Source: Enchytraeus crypticus
Lineage: Eukaryota > Annelida > Clitellata > Enchytraeida > Enchytraeidae
Assembly: GCA_905160935.1 (NCBI GenBank)
Contig: CAJHZI010000497.1
Location: 856,501 to 920,500, forward strand
Direction of reading: 5' to 3'
Length of the DNA stretch: 64,000 nt
The notes under the pieces were generated by a model. The model was not told the origin of the DNA, made no database searches, and saw only the letters and a program-made list of their open reading frames with translations. Below, piece by piece: positions 32,755-45,463 of this stretch (positions are counted from its first letter, which is position 1; each line of letters begins with the position of its first letter). Made by a program: the position numbers and the translations under genes.

Positions 32755-32915
32755 GAAGATATATATACCTAAGCAATAGGCTACACAAAATATGAATAAG
32801 GCATAGCCATTTGTAAGGGATCAACTTGTTGATCTATGTGGTGTTCTTTATGAAACTTGAAAGAGGACTTTGGGTAAGCATATGCATAATGGACCTGCCA
32901 CTTAGCAGAACACTA
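32755..32915 (+). mobile_element. Candidate SINE sharing the LINE-D tail, copy 2
   Basis: CAATAGGCTACACAAAATAT GAATAAGGCATAGCCATTTG, GGGATCAACTTGTTGATCTA and ATAATGGACCTGCCACTTAG. Confidence 0.8.
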
Positions 32916-33094
32916 GATGGAGCGACTTCTAGAACGTCATGTTTAAATCTCCAGGTGGTATGATAAAGTTAAGCATTTATCCAACTGAGCCACTTGTGCT
33001 CGTAAGTGTCAGGAATTTTTTAAAGATATTTATTACTCACACAGCAGAGTCTGACACTATTTTCTACCTTGTTAGATAGCTTGGTTAAAAGCTA

Positions 33095-33228
33095 AAAGCT
33101 AATGTTAACGTCAGCTCCCTCACTCGAAAGCGATATCAGTGACGGGCGAGCCCAGGATATAGACACCGCACGTACTGATCCGACGTCCAATATCTTCCCA
33201 ACATCGTCACTGGCTCCAGCCATTGGTT
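33095..33228 (-). mobile_element. SINE family 2a
   Basis: AACGTCAGCTCCCTCACTCG, GATATCAGTGACGGGCGAGC and CATCGTCACTGGCTCCAGCC. Confidence 0.88.
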
Positions 33229-34194
33229 AGTAGCAAATTACTTCCTTTTAATAGCTTAAGCTCTATAATAGAAGTTTTATCTTCGTGTGCTCTAAGAAAA
33301 ATCCATTTTTATGTTCTTAGCTCAGTAAATATGAGCGCTGGCACATCTATGGTGAGTTTTAAGTAGAAAAGTTAAATTTTGAGAAAATGAAATATCAGAT
33401 ATGCAAGGCGGATAGAGTAAAATGATTAAAAATTTATACGTTGTATAAACTGTATGATCTTGTTAGTAGAGTGCATTTAGTTTTATATATCTAAAAGATT
33501 AAAGCTTCTGACCCAGTCGTACCGGCCTTAAAATTAGTCGTGCCTTTGCGTTACGGAAACCGAAAAAAACTTAGCTTTATCGTAAAGCCAATCAGGGATT
33601 TAAAAGTCAGCTCAAACTTCAAATCGACTAATAGGCCTAATGATAATCTCATACTCAGATTAATCATAATTGTCATCTTTGTATTTATCAGGCAGCTTTA
33701 AGATCGTCTATTTATTTATATCAACAATTTAAGAGTTACATTAACAATTTCATTAATTAGACTACTTATTTATGTCAACAAATTCAACACTACGTTCTCT
33801 TTAATCAGACTTTTGTTCCTTAACGGTTAAATTGTTCGCCTCGGAAGCTAGTGACCTGCGATAAAGGCTCAGCTCAGTCGATAGGCCTAACTAAAGTATA
33901 TTTCTAGGACCTTGGAAGGTTAAGCATGTATGGGAACTTGCTGCCATCTGACGCTAGCAACAAAGATACGATTAATTGTGGAAAGGATTCATTGAAGCAA
34001 GCGCGTCTGTCTAGAGCTTAACTAAAAGAGGAAACAAAATAATTGTTTTATAGACGTGCAAGGTTTGGATTGCCACATCAGCTCAGTAGATGCAGCATTC
34101 AATTATATCCTTGTCTACCTCGTTCCTATAACACTCCTTTGAGAGTCTGGCGACACAACTCAGCTTATCCTTCAAGACCTGGAGAGATCTGCTA

Positions 34195-34350
34195 GAAAAC
34201 TGATCTGAGAGTAAAATCTCGGACATTTACTGGACTGGTTAAACGGAAGATGGTCTAAAATGCCCAACCGTTTAAACTTGTGGTACTAAAAAGCGATAGA
34301 TATCAACATAATTGATCATTTCACTATAGGCCTATTGCGTGTTTACTTGA
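34195..34350 (+). mobile_element. tRNA-derived SINE family 1, body only
   Basis: CTGATCTGAGAGTAAAATCT, CGGACATTTACTGGACTGG and ATAGATATCAACATAATTGA match the family body. The head is missing. Confidence 0.82.
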
Positions 34351-34499
34351 TACAGGCTTAATCTTTGATTCTTTGATTCTCTATCCTGAAGAGCACAGGA
34401 TCTTGCTGAAAAATTTATTTACAATATAAGAATAATTACTTCTCTACTTGTATAAGTACGCTTTCCTGTATATCTATACTTCTCCATCTACCTACGTGT

Positions 34500-34704
34500 A
34501 TCTTTACAGTGATATATTTCTCTATCTCTGTCGTGATTAATCTATGTTTCTCATTCTCTCTATCTATCTTAATCTTCGTTATCTATGTCTACTTCCTGTC
34601 TATCTATCTTCTTTTCTTTCAGTTCTCTCTATTTGTCTCTTAATCTCTCTGCATCTTTGTTTCTGTATCCCTGTCTCCTTCTTTGTCTCTCTTTTCTCTT
34701 TAAC

Positions 34705-34749
<45 letters not shown>

Positions 34750-35180
34750 ATTCTTCTTATATCTGTCTATCCATCTCTATCTCTTTAACTCTGTATTTGT
34801 TTCTGTATTTCTCTCCATCTATCTTTCTCTGTGGCTGATTATCAATCTTTCTTCGCTAACAGCTAATATCCATTCCGTTCCTTTTCAGATTTTTCATTTC
34901 GAATACATTCGTTTTGTTCGTTAATGGTAAATCACCGCGTAATTCTTACCCGCCTTACATTCCCGTGTAATTCTGCCATTTTTCTGACAGCGTAATGAGT
35001 CTAATCTGCAGCCAAACGACAGAATATCCCATTATATAGAAATCCACACCAGAGTTTATGAAATATACTCAAGCCTTAATATGAAATATAGTTGTTGAAA
35101 AAATATGCATGGGAAGCCTCAAGTGAAGTAAACAGGAAATAAATATGTTCCTTCCAAACAATTTCCGAAACGTTTTATTC

Positions 35181-35224
<44 letters not shown>

Positions 35225-35240
35225 TCGTATATATATATAA
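34500..35240. repeat. TCT/TA-rich simple-repeat region
   Basis: Degenerate (TCTA)/(TCTC) from 34500, (TA)n at 34708-34746, then nothing recognised to 35178, then (TA)n to 35240. Confidence 0.7.
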
Positions 35241-35244
35241 ATAT

Positions 35245-35430
35245 TCGGTGAATTGAACCCTCGTGGGTTCGAATCCCAGTGGCGCTGATCTGAGAGTAAA
35301 ATCTCGGACATTCACTGGACTGGTTACACGGAAAATGGAATAAATTGCCTAACGGTTTAAACATGTGGTATTAAAAAGTGATAGATATCAACGTAATTGA
35401 TCGTTTCACTATAGTGCGTGTTTACTTTTA
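35245..35430 (+). mobile_element. tRNA-derived SINE family 1, copy with B box
   Basis: GAATTGAACCCTCGTGGGTT CGAATCCCAG is a tRNA T-arm/B box. The same body as the other copies follows, to CACTATAGTGCGTG. The head is truncated in (TA)n. Confidence 0.85.
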
Positions 35431-35444
35431 TATATATATATATC

Positions 35445-35548
35445 TTAGTACACTGCCTACTGGCATGTCCATGGTATATAGCGCCTCCACTCTTCTCTAT
35501 CTTTCCTCTAGCCTGTTTTTTCATTTCCACGTACATGCATGCGTGGGT

Positions 35549-35550
<2 letters not shown>
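35445..35550 (-). mobile_element. LINE-D 3'-end fragment next to (TA)n
   Basis: CTTAGTACACTGCCTACTGG CATGTCCATGG and CGCCTCCACTCTTCTCTATC mirror the 43822-43880 copy. Its 3' end joins a (TA)n tract rather than (GA)n. Confidence 0.85.
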
Positions 35551-35590
<40 letters not shown>

Positions 35591-35624
35591 CTTATATATA
35601 TATTATATATTATATCTTATATCT

Positions 35625-35656
<32 letters not shown>

Positions 35657-35715
35657 ATATAATATATATACATGTATGTAATATGTAATATATATATAAT
35701 ATATATATATATACG
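35548..35715. repeat. (TA)n-rich microsatellite
   Basis: TA with TTATATC interruptions, directly after the LINE-D 3' fragment at 35445. Confidence 0.9.
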
Positions 35716-36124
35716 AGTTATAGCAATGTGTAATTACGATAAAAAAATATCCTCAATGAAATGAATGTAAGATTATTTGAAAAAGCAATTCACTTGATTG
35801 ATTAACTGTCCTTAGAAATATGGTAATTGTTTCACTGATTTATAGAAATTAATCAATTAATTATTAGTTGATAGATCAAAAATAAATAATTGGTAGGCTG
35901 TGAAGCCAAATCAGGAGGATTTAAAGTTCGAGGAAGAAAATGTAATGGGAAATGATGAAAAGGTCTCTTATCTAAGGAAGGGAAAATTAATTCTCATGAA
36001 ATTAGAGTAGTATGAAGAAAGGCAAGACAGTAGGAATAGATGGCAGAATTCTTGTCAGAACTCTGGCAGAATTCTTGCAAATGTTGGAAGTATAGAACTA
36101 AACAAATTAGTATAAGTCGACTGG

Positions 36125-36170
36125 AGGTGGTATAGACCATGGACTTATCAGTTTGCAGTGCAATGAAGTG
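36125..36170 (+). mobile_element. LINE-D-like 3' tail
   Basis: GGTATAGACCATGGACTTATCAG followed by TTTGCAGTGCAATGAAG resembles the LINE-D terminal motif with several changes. Confidence 0.55.
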
Positions 36171-36544
36171 CACGTAGCGAATATGAAGAGAAAAATGTGC
36201 AGCACTAACAACGTGTATTGTTTAAGAGAATAAGCCGCAGACTGCAATATAGATCCGAATTCAGTTATTCATTTTGAATTATAGATAAATTTTATTTATA
36301 ATTTCTTCTCTCAATGTAATTTCAAGTTAGAGAGAAAGAAAATAATAATAGGCAAATAAATACTATCCGTAGTTTAAAGAATCCGATACCAAGAGATCTA
36401 TAATGGTCTCAATTTGATTGTACTAAAATTAATACAATTAACGATTATTCCTACAAATTGGTACCATATATTTTCCTTAATTGACTTAAAACGACTATCG
36501 GGAGAATTTGACTTTTGCCTTTCGCAATTGATTTTGATGTAAAG

Positions 36545-36735
36545 ATGGTTTGCTGGGGATATAATAGAAGGAAGAATGCAAGGGAAAAGAGTTAGAGGAA
36601 GACCGAGACATGGGAAGGATGGATGATCTGATAATAAATTCATATATATAGATGAAAAGAGAGGCTGATGAATAGAATTGGTTGAGAAAGTTTAACGCCA
36701 TTGTTCTGCCGTCAGGCAGTGCACTAGAAGATGAA
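36545..36735 (+). mobile_element. LINE-D-related 3'-end fragment
   Basis: ATAGAAGGAAGAATGCAAGG, GAGGAAGACCGAGACATGGG and GCCGTCAGGCAGTGCACTAG correspond to the E-G-R-M-x-G-K-R-x-R-G-R-P coding region and terminal tail of LINE-D. Confidence 0.7.
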
Positions 36736-36769
36736 AAAGACTTAGAGACTATCTAGCAGTCTTCCTGTC

Positions 36770-36874
36770 TCTATCTCTCTCTTTCTCTCTCTCTCTTTCT
36801 CTTTCTTTCTCTCTCGTTGTCGATATATATATATACATATACATTCATATATAATATATATATAATGTATACAC

Positions 36875-36929
<55 letters not shown>

Positions 36930-36943
36930 CTATATATATACAG

Positions 36944-36984
<41 letters not shown>

Positions 36985-36995
36985 ATATATATAGG
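36770..36995. repeat. (CT)n, (TA)n, (TG)n cluster
   Basis: Consecutive dinucleotide tracts after a LINE-D-related tail at 36735. Confidence 0.9.
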
Positions 36996-37009
36996 ATTAT
37001 CTGGATGAT

Positions 37010-38600
37010 ATTGGATGATCTGATATGTATATGTATCTGATAGTAGGCCTTTATTATGTATTTTTTATCAAAGAAACCATTTATGATTTATCTCTATCCT
37101 GTTTTAATTTGTGTCTTAATTTGAAAAAGTTTATTATTCTCAGATCTACGGAACAATATTGGTTTACAAATCAAGGAGGCGTTATGGAGCCTGGATGAAC
37201 TGGTATAATGTTATGATTTACTTCTTAAATCGAACTCAGAGGAATATGGCATATGTTGTCTGTAATTGAGTCCTAATCTGCTGCTATGAAAAGCAGTGAC
37301 AAAATCTGTAATCAAGATACTCCTGCACCTGGGTACAATATATGATCGCTAAAGGAATTAGTTGATGAATCTCGGCGGTTTTGAGGGGGAGATTATTTGA
37401 TAAAATCCCTCGTTGAGAAAGATTCTCTCGTGTTAAAAATGTTATCAGAAATACCTTAGAATCTGTAGATAAGATACAATACAGCAAAAAAGCTTGGTTG
37501 AAAAAATGGTAGTGGTTGAAAGTGATTGTGGTTAAACAAATTGTGGTCTCTGTAAATTGTTCAAGATTTTGATTTCTATCGGTATGCAATTTAAATATTG
37601 ATGAAACTGTTTAATTGTAATGTAATTGTTTAATTGTAAATCTACATGTATGTAATATAAATTATTGAGAAATGCCTGACAGAAATACAAATGAATGCGT
37701 AAGGCCTAATTTGTAATACAAAGCAACTCATGGAAGTAGCAGCAAATTGAGTGAAGACTGAAGAGATGATAGGACGAATTTAGTCGTTTAGTAAATTATG
37801 TCGGTCATGATACCATCTGCTGAGAAAATCATCTTGAAACATTAATGTACATGTATTCAGTAATTTTAATAGTCGACCTGTACTTTTTGGAAACTCATTT
37901 TAACGTGAAATATTGTTTCAAAATAACGTTTCAATGATAGCTTTAAGATTTTAATTTGTCGTTTTATTCAGTAGGTCGAAACTTTATTGACTTTTTCAGC
38001 AATTTAATTGATGAGTTTGTACTGCAAGATGTCGATTAAAGTCGATATCAATAGAGGTTGTCAGTGCTTCAATAGTATGAAAATTTTAATCCACACCGAC
38101 AAGATTGACACATGTACCTCACTTGATCATAATTGCAGTTCGACTTTCTTTAAAATATGAAATTAAGTTTAAGCAAAAATCCTTTTTATAAATCTAAAAA
38201 AATTTATCTAATACAAAAAACTAAAAGACGTTAAAACTAGATATTAGATAACTTCTAAACTTAAAAGCGAGCTTGAAACTATGCATAAAATATCCTATTT
38301 AACGTATCGTTCTATTCCAGTTGTTGGAGTCTAGGTAATGGAGAGGAATCCAGAGAGAAGAAGGAACCTTAGGCTTAGAATTAAACTTAATTAATTAAGT
38401 TAAAATTTTCAAACATAACGTTGTAATTACATGTATAAAGGATTAAAATCCAGCTGTATTTTGACGATCGATTAAGTACTTAATGAAACCGATTCAGTTA
38501 TAATTATTGGTATGGTCTAAATTGAAAATATTGCCCATACATGTAGATGACTAAATAATAGTTACAGACAAACCGAAGTAGGTTTAGATTAACGAAAATA
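37010..38600. other. AT-rich intergenic DNA, nothing recognised
   Basis: Between the microsatellites at 36995 and LINE-D. The short minus ORF at 37284-37589 has no recognisable motif. Confidence 0.5.
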
Positions 38601-38620
38601 GTTAATTGTAACGGAAATAG

Positions 38621-39175
38621 TTGATGATAGATAAACAGTTTCAGGAAGCAGTGAAAAGAAAAGCTAAGGAAATGAAGGACTACGAAAGAACAGGAGTAAA
38701 TGAAAGATGGTGTCAGCTAAAGGAAGCTATTAAAATAGGTGCAAAAGAAGTTTATGGCTTTCTTAAAGCAAATACAGCTAAAAAACCTTGGATCACAAGC
38801 GAGATGCTTGACAAAATGGATGAAAGGAGGAAATGGAAAAGTATTGACACCAGCCATGGCCGAAGGAAATATAGAAGCTTAAACAGTGAACTTAGAATTA
38901 TTACAGAAAAAGCAAAAGTTCATTGGTGGAGTGAAAATTGTGATGATTTAGCAGAATACGATAGAAGAGGGAGGTCGGATCTATTATACCAGGAAGGCAA
39001 GATATTAACAAGAACCGATAATAAAAAGAAAGGAGATGCAAAGAACATTAGTATAATGGGTAAAGATGGGAAATTGAAGACAGAGCTGGAAGAAGTAAAA
39101 GGAAGATGGAGAGAATATGTAGAGGAATTGTATGATAAGGCTGGGAAACCAGTTCAAGAGGATTTCAAATTATAA
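38621..39175 (+). pseudogene. LINE-D pre-RT linker ORF
   Basis: 184 residues, basic and helical: ERWCQLKEAIKIGAKEVYGF, KKPWITSEMLDKMDERRKWK, EVKGRWREYVEELYDKAGKP. This is the W.T.E.L..M..RR linker and RW.EYFEELY block that precede the RT in this LINE type. Ends at a TAA, after which the RT frame resumes. Confidence 0.85.
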
Positions 39176-39217
39176 GAAGAAAATATCATAGAAGACGATA
39201 AAAGGGGCCCCGATTTA

Positions 39218-40469
39218 ATGAAGGAGGAAATTTATTATGCAATTAACAGTATGAAGAAGGGAAAGGCAGCCGGAATAGATGAAATCCCAGCAGAATTCTT
39301 GAAAATCTTGGAAGGAGAAACACTCAAAAAGTTAATGGAGATATGTATGGAAGTGTACAATACAGGTATTTGGCCAGACGACTTTACCAAGTCAGTGATG
39401 ATTCCAATTCTCAAAAAAGCCAATGCTGTGGAGTGTTCGGATTACAGAACAATCAGCTTAATACCTCATGCATCGAAGATCTTATTCAAGATAGTAAATA
39501 ATCGCATTCAGTCGAAAGCAGAAATGATACTGAGCAAGACACAATTTGGTTTTAGGAAAGGATGCGGCACAAGAGAAGCAATAGGAGTAATGCGGGTTCT
39601 TTGCGAAAGAAGCTTAGAATATGGAAATGACGTTTTTGTATGCTTTGTAGACTTCGAGGAAGGCCTTTGACAGCATTGATTGGATAATGATGATGAATAT
39701 CTTAAAAAGAATAGGAATTGACGGAGAGATAGAAGACTAATTTTGAACTTGTACATGAATCAAAGAGCAGTAAGCAAAAATTCAACAAGAATACTCAGAA
39801 GAAGGTGAAATAGAACGTGGAGTAAGACAAGGTTGTAGCATTTCGCCGCTGCTGTTTAACATTTACGCTGACGCAATGATGGAGGAAGCCATGGAAGACT
39901 TGGAAGAAGGAATAAAAGTAGAAGGGAATTTGTTACAAGATGTACGATTTGCAGATGACCAAGGAATGATAGCGGGCAGCGAGATTGGATTGCAGAAGAT
40001 AATGGATAGGCTGAATGATACGGCCCTAAGCTATGGCATGAAGATTAATATAAAAAGGACCAAGGTTATGAGAGTGTTCAATAATAAAGTAAGTAAGTAA
40101 GTTAATATCACGATAAATGGTACGAAATTGGAACAGGTAAGGAGTTTCAAATATTTGGGTCATACTAAAACCGATGATGGGAAATGTGAGACGGAAATAT
40201 GCAGTAGCATTGCGCAAGCAAAAGCGGCCTTTGGTAGTAGAAAAGAACTATTAACAAAAAGTCTAAAGAAAGACACAAGGATAAAGATAGTGAAAACTTT
40301 GGTTTGGACCACGATATTGTATGGATGTGAAACATGGACCTTAAGGAAGGAAGATATTAGGAAACTGGAGGCATTGAAAATGTGGAATTGGAGAAGAATG
40401 GAGAGGATTAGCTGGACTCAAAAGGTTACAAATGAGGAACTCCTGGAGAGAGTTGGCACAGATAGATAG
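39218..40469 (+). pseudogene. LINE-D reverse transcriptase, frame-broken
   Basis: 39218-39670 reads MKKGKAAGIDEIPAEFLK, DYRTISLIPHASKILFKIV and TQFGFRKGCGTREAI. After frameshifts come GVRQGCSISPLLFNIYADAM and VRFADDQGMIAGSE (40100 region), then 40128-40469 with FKYLGHTKTDDGKCETEI and WTTILYGCETWTLRKED. The FADD catalytic motif is intact, but the frame is broken at least three times. Confidence 0.9.
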
Positions 40470-40729
40470 TTGATAAATGTATTAAGAAATAGGAAGAAGA
40501 TATGGATAGGACACATTCTAAGGGGGGGAAGGTCTATTAAAAGAGGTCATTGAAGGTAGAATGGAAGGAAAAGAGGCAGGGCAGGGGCAGGCCGAGATTA
40601 GGTATGTTAGATGATTTAAGGACCCACTCATTTGTGGAAATGAAGAGTAAGGCGGAAGACAGAGAAGAGTGGAGGCGTTATGTACCATGGACCTGCCAGT
40701 AGGCAGTGCACTAAGAGAGAGAGAGAGAG

Positions 40730-42890
40730 CGTGTATTATACTATGAGACGTAAGGTATTTTTAGGGTGATCTAGACTTTAACGCGTCGATAACAAAATCG
40801 AATGAAATTAGATCAGAGCACTTCACGCCTCGACCTGGTATCATTACAGACTTGTCGACTTAAATATTCAAACCGCGGTAGTGATTTCTTTGATGTGAGT
40901 TAAATTAGAAGAAAGTGGGCCACGAGTAATGAGGAAAAGTAAAAAAGTCGTCGAAGATACATAGTATTGACTCAGTAGGGATACTGATCACTACAGAGAC
41001 TTTTTTTAGAATGTCATTTGCACTAAACCAGTAACATCAGGAAATTTTTCCTCAAACTTAGTAAAATAACATTTTTTAAAACGCAATTGTTACAAACAAC
41101 GAAAAGTATACATGCATATGCCAGAACTGAAGCTTTTACAGTATATCAGAAGGAGTCTTAAACATTTATAATTTAGAAATAATATATTACTGAATATTAT
41201 ATTTAATTTATGAATAAATTTTTATAATTTAGAAATAATATATTACTGAATATTATATTTAATTTTTTAATAATATATTCATAAATTAAAATAACAAAAT
41301 ATAGTGATGTCAATTATATTTTTTAATTAAACTATTACATTATCATTAATTATTCCTGCTTCAACACCTTTAATTACCACAAACTCCAGAGTAAATTATG
41401 TTTTGCCCGAGAACAATATCGAAGGGAAAAAAGAGTGCAGTAAAATGCAACAGCAGAACCTGTTGCAGAAGCAGAAGCTATATAATTCAGTGCAATTTGA
41501 GAATAGACAGTCAAGAATAGCCTTACCAAGCACTTACGTGTAATTTAAGTTAATAGTCCATTTTTATGCCCGTAGAGAAGAATGGTTCTGCTGCAAAGTC
41601 AAGCAACTGTAACTAATCAAAATTATACTAATGTCAATTTTAAAGTTGATTGCTTACTGTTAACCTTAAGATTCTGTCAGCAATTGTATAAAGCAGCTAA
41701 AGAATAAACTTGATCACAGCAGCATACAATTGCATTACAATAGGATTACAATAGATCACAACAGAATTCAATCATACAGCAGAACAATTGCGACACGCCG
41801 TTCAGGTACACTGTGATAGATCAATCCTTGTGGAACGTCATTTCCACTTTACAGAAACAGCATCACGTGACCAAAGTATTCGATAATACCTCTGGCAGAA
41901 CTATTGTGCCCTGTATTGGAAGTTTTTGATTGACGATCCTATGCGATATTTGTTCAACTCTGTCTTTTTTATCAGCTCAATTATTAGACAGCTCTTTATA
42001 ATTCGTGTAACAATATGGATTAGAAAAGACCAGAGATTCTCAATTACAGCGTTGTGTAAACTGAGCCAATGCAATACTGGTTGGCTAGTGAGTCACATTG
42101 ATATAGGATAAATATTCCATGAGGCTAAGATAATAAAATAAACTAGAAACTATACATATTTACTTAATTCAGCAATTCAATGGTAGACAAATTTACATGG
42201 AAACATGCAAAACTAACCTGAAATTTGAACAAAAGATTAGGTGAAATGCCAATAACATCAATAGCAGCAAGTGCGGCGAACATCTAATTTCAATATAGAG
42301 ATAACATCTATTCAACGGTAACCTTGCGATTATAAATATACATTTATTAATTTCAAAATGAGTATTAAGATAATATATAGATAAATTAACAGAGAGAAGA
42401 CTAAACGGCTTCCTGCTTAATGTGGTATTTAACGTGCTGGGTACAGTCGAAGAATACTTTAATGAATCTTTATCCCTTAAAGGTTCAAAATTTCGGAGAT
42501 AATTTTTCTCCTTTAGGAAAACTTCTCTAAGCATTTGTTTTTACCTGTTGGCAGTGAATTTGTCTTATAAGTAGGAGGCCAGAGGCTTGAAAGTCACGCG
42601 GGATGTTTCTAAAAGTATCCACGTTGTACAGAAACATACGTTAAATTGTTCTTATAATTTATTTAATCGATAAATTACATTAATAAGTTTAATTTAATTT
42701 ACATGTAAATACAATTTACATGTGAATCAATAAATAAATTGACAAGTTGAGTTTTATCAGTAGGCAGAAAACTTCAAAGAAATGCATTTCCAATCTTTGT
42801 CCATTAATCAGACATATTGATAGTTTTGCTAACTTTCATCCATGTATGAAAACGAATTGGGTGGAAGTAAGAAGATGGAGAAGTGAAATC
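40730..42890. other. AT-rich intergenic DNA, mostly unassigned
   Basis: Only the 56-bp duplication (41165) stands out; otherwise nothing seen. Confidence 0.5.
41165..41290. repeat. 56-bp tandem duplication in AT-rich DNA
   Basis: TTTATAATTTAGAAATAATA TATTACTGAATATTATATTT AATT occurs at 41165 and 41221. TTTAATAATATATTCATAAA follows and is complementary to part of the unit, giving a palindromic end. Confidence 0.85.
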
Positions 42891-42894
42891 ACCA

Positions 42895-43060
42895 ACATCT
42901 GCTATTGTCGGCTGTTGTTGTCAGTTGTCGTTGTTGGCTATTGTTGCCGGTAGTAGTTGTCGGTTTTTGTAGTTGGCTGTTGTTGTCGGTTGTAGATGTC
43001 GGTTTTCGCTGTCGGTTGTTATTTTTGGTTGTTGCTGTCGATTCTCTTTGTCGGTTGTTC
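42895..43060 (+). repeat. GTTGTCGGTTGTTG-type degenerate repeat
   Basis: TGTCGGTTGTTGTTGTCGG-like units, about 160 bp, strand-asymmetric (G/T only). Confidence 0.8.
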
Positions 43061-43545
43061 AATTCTCCTTCTCCTTCTTTCCTAAAACGTGTGTTTCTAA
43101 ATTTGTGCTTTGAAGAATGAGACTAGAGAACGGAAAATCCTGATTTGTCCACCAATTTATTAATTTACATTTAGCTTGACATTCAAACCAGTTTTGGCCT
43201 TCAACGACCATGCTTCCTAAATAAGATCCTTCGGTAAGATCGATTCGAGTGCTGATGCATACAATTGTATGCAAATCAATGATCTTCGCATACAATTGTA
43301 ATTTATAAATATTGCTATTGATTGTTTGTTTCAAAGAGACATGTTGATGGATGGATGGATTGATTGATTGATTGATTAACTGATTGAGTGAGGTAGGGAT
43401 TGAAGTAAGGTCGACACATCGAGTGGGATTATTATCAATCAGCAAATCTTGATTGAGGCTAATGCAACACTGAGTGGTCACGACAGTTACAAGATATGGC
43501 AGGATAGAGTGACAGGTTGAAAAAGCCATGCGGGTATAGAAGGCG

Positions 43546-43586
43546 AAAGAAAGAGAAAGAGAAAGAGAGAGAGAGAGAGAGAGGGT

Positions 43587-43625
<39 letters not shown>
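43546..43625. repeat. (GA)n microsatellite
   Basis: Two GA runs separated by GGGTAACAGA. Confidence 0.95.
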
Positions 43626-43627
<2 letters not shown>

Positions 43628-43812
43628 GAAGAAATACAGAAAGATAATATTTAAGAAGAAAAAGGGCGAATATCTGTCAAAATATTTCAAAAATTTTCTT
43701 CCGGATTATACGGCATTGTTAAAAACTGTTTTCAGCTATCTAGCGTACCAGTAATTATATCCTATTTACCTATATTTATCTTCATTTCTATACAGTAACT
43801 CATTCAGTTAAT

Positions 43813-44865
43813 CTCTCTCTCTTAGTGCACTGCCTACTGGCAGGTCCATGGTACATAACGCCTCCACTCTTCTCTGTCTTCCGCCTTCCTCTTCATTTCC
43901 ACAAATGAGTGGGTCTTTAAATCATCTAACATACCTAATCTCGGCCTGCCCCTGCCCTGCCTCTTTTCCTTCCATTCTACCTTCAATGACCTCTTTTAAT
44001 AGACCTTCCCCACTTAGAATGTGTCCTATCCATATCTTCTTCCTATTTCTTAATACATTTATCAACTATCTATCTGTGCCAACTCTCTCCAGGACTTCCT
44101 CATTTGTAACCTTTTGGGTCCAGCTAATCCTCTCCATTCTTCTCCAAATCCACATATCCAATGCCTCCAGTTTCCTAATATCTTCCTTCCTTAAGGTCCA
44201 TGTTTCACATCCATACAATAGCGTGGTCCAAATCAAAGTTTTCACTATCTTTATCTTTGTGTCTTTCTTTAGACGTTTTGTTAATAGTTCTTTTCTACTA
44301 CCAAAGGCCGCTTTTGCTTGTGCAATCCTACTGCATATTTCCGTCTCACATTTCCCATCATCGGTTATAGTATGACCCAAATATTTGAAACTCCTTACCT
44401 GTTCCAATTTCGTACCATTTATCGTGATATTAACTTACTTACTTACTTTATTATTGAACACTCTCATAACCTTGGTCTTTTTTATATTAATCTTCATGCC
44501 ATAGCTTAGGGCCGTATCATTCAGCCTATCCATTATCTTCTGCAATCTAATCTCGCTGCCCGCTATCATGCCTTGGTCATCTGCAAATCGTACATCTTGT
44601 AACAAATTCCCTTCTACTTTTATTCCTCCTTCCAAGTCTTCCATGGCTTCCTCCATCATTGCGTCAGCGTAAATGTTAAACAGCAGCGGCGAAATGCTAC
44701 AACCTTGTCTTACTCCACGTTCTATTTCACCTTCTTCTGAGTATTCTTGTTGAATTTTGCTTACTGCTCTTTGATTCATGTACAAGTTCAAAATTAGTCT
44801 TCTATCTCTCCGTCAATTCCTATTCTTTTTAAGATATTCATCATCGTTATCCAATCAATCCTGTG
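43813..44865 (-). mobile_element. LINE-D copy 2, 3' half, minus strand
   Basis: Very similar to the 39690-40727 copy. Two ORFs: 44435-44791 (GVRQGCSISPLLFNIYADAM, FADDQG) and 44066-44407 (KYLGHTITDDGK, LLYGCETWTLRKED). The 3' tail abuts a short (CT)n tract at 43813. It carries the same stop after NNKVSK as LINE-D copy 1. Confidence 0.9.
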
Positions 44866-45419
44866 GATAATAATACATGCATAATACAGTATACGGATAT
44901 AAGATATGTTTCTAATATATGTAATATAATATACTGTATGTAATATATGTAATATAATATGTAATATAAAATATATTATATATATAATATATATACTATA
45001 TGTATATAATATAAGAAAAAATATAAATGATTTTGATGTCTAAGTATTTGAATTCTCCTAAAGTTCATTGACTCTGAATTTTATGCAAGTTTCCTTGTTA
45101 CCTTTTTTTTTTTTTTTTCTGGGATTTGAAAGTTCATCTGTTGTCACATCAATATTTCGATATTTGAGAAATTACGCAATTTTTGAATCGATTTGAATTT
45201 TAACGAAGCTGAGATTTAGTTATATTTAAATAAATTCAGTGACTGAACGAGAGGCTAATTAACTGCAACACCTAAATGTCCTTAATTAAAATTTCTAAAT
45301 AAAAGTATCTTCGTAATTCAATTTAATCAACATGTAAGCTTCCTATTTCTTTAGTTTTTGCTTCCAATTCAAGCGTAATGTTCAAAGGTACCTGTAAAGA
45401 GAGCTAAAAATTGCCTAAT

Positions 45420-45463
<44 letters not shown>

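Larger units (their letters stand above)
38621..40727 (+). mobile_element. LINE-D: RT-bearing non-LTR retrotransposon with (GA)n tail, 5'-truncated
   Basis: Begins inside the linker before the RT and runs to the 3' tail TACCATGGACCTGCCAGTAG GCAGTGCACTAAGAGAGA. The endonuclease is absent. The RT is split by a stop near 39172, frameshifts near 39665-39780 and a stop at ~40099. The C-terminal part carries KYLGHTKTDDGK, LYGCETWTLRKED and a GHILR region, the 'endonuclease-reverse transcriptase' LINE type. I cannot assign the clade with certainty; RTE or L1-related is possible. Other copies are at 9375-10363 and 43813-44865, and many solo tails are present. Confidence 0.9.

Noticed and set aside
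41926..42534. Short ORFs at 41926-42111 and 42193-42534
   Set aside because: No motif, no splice context and ordinary AT-rich composition.
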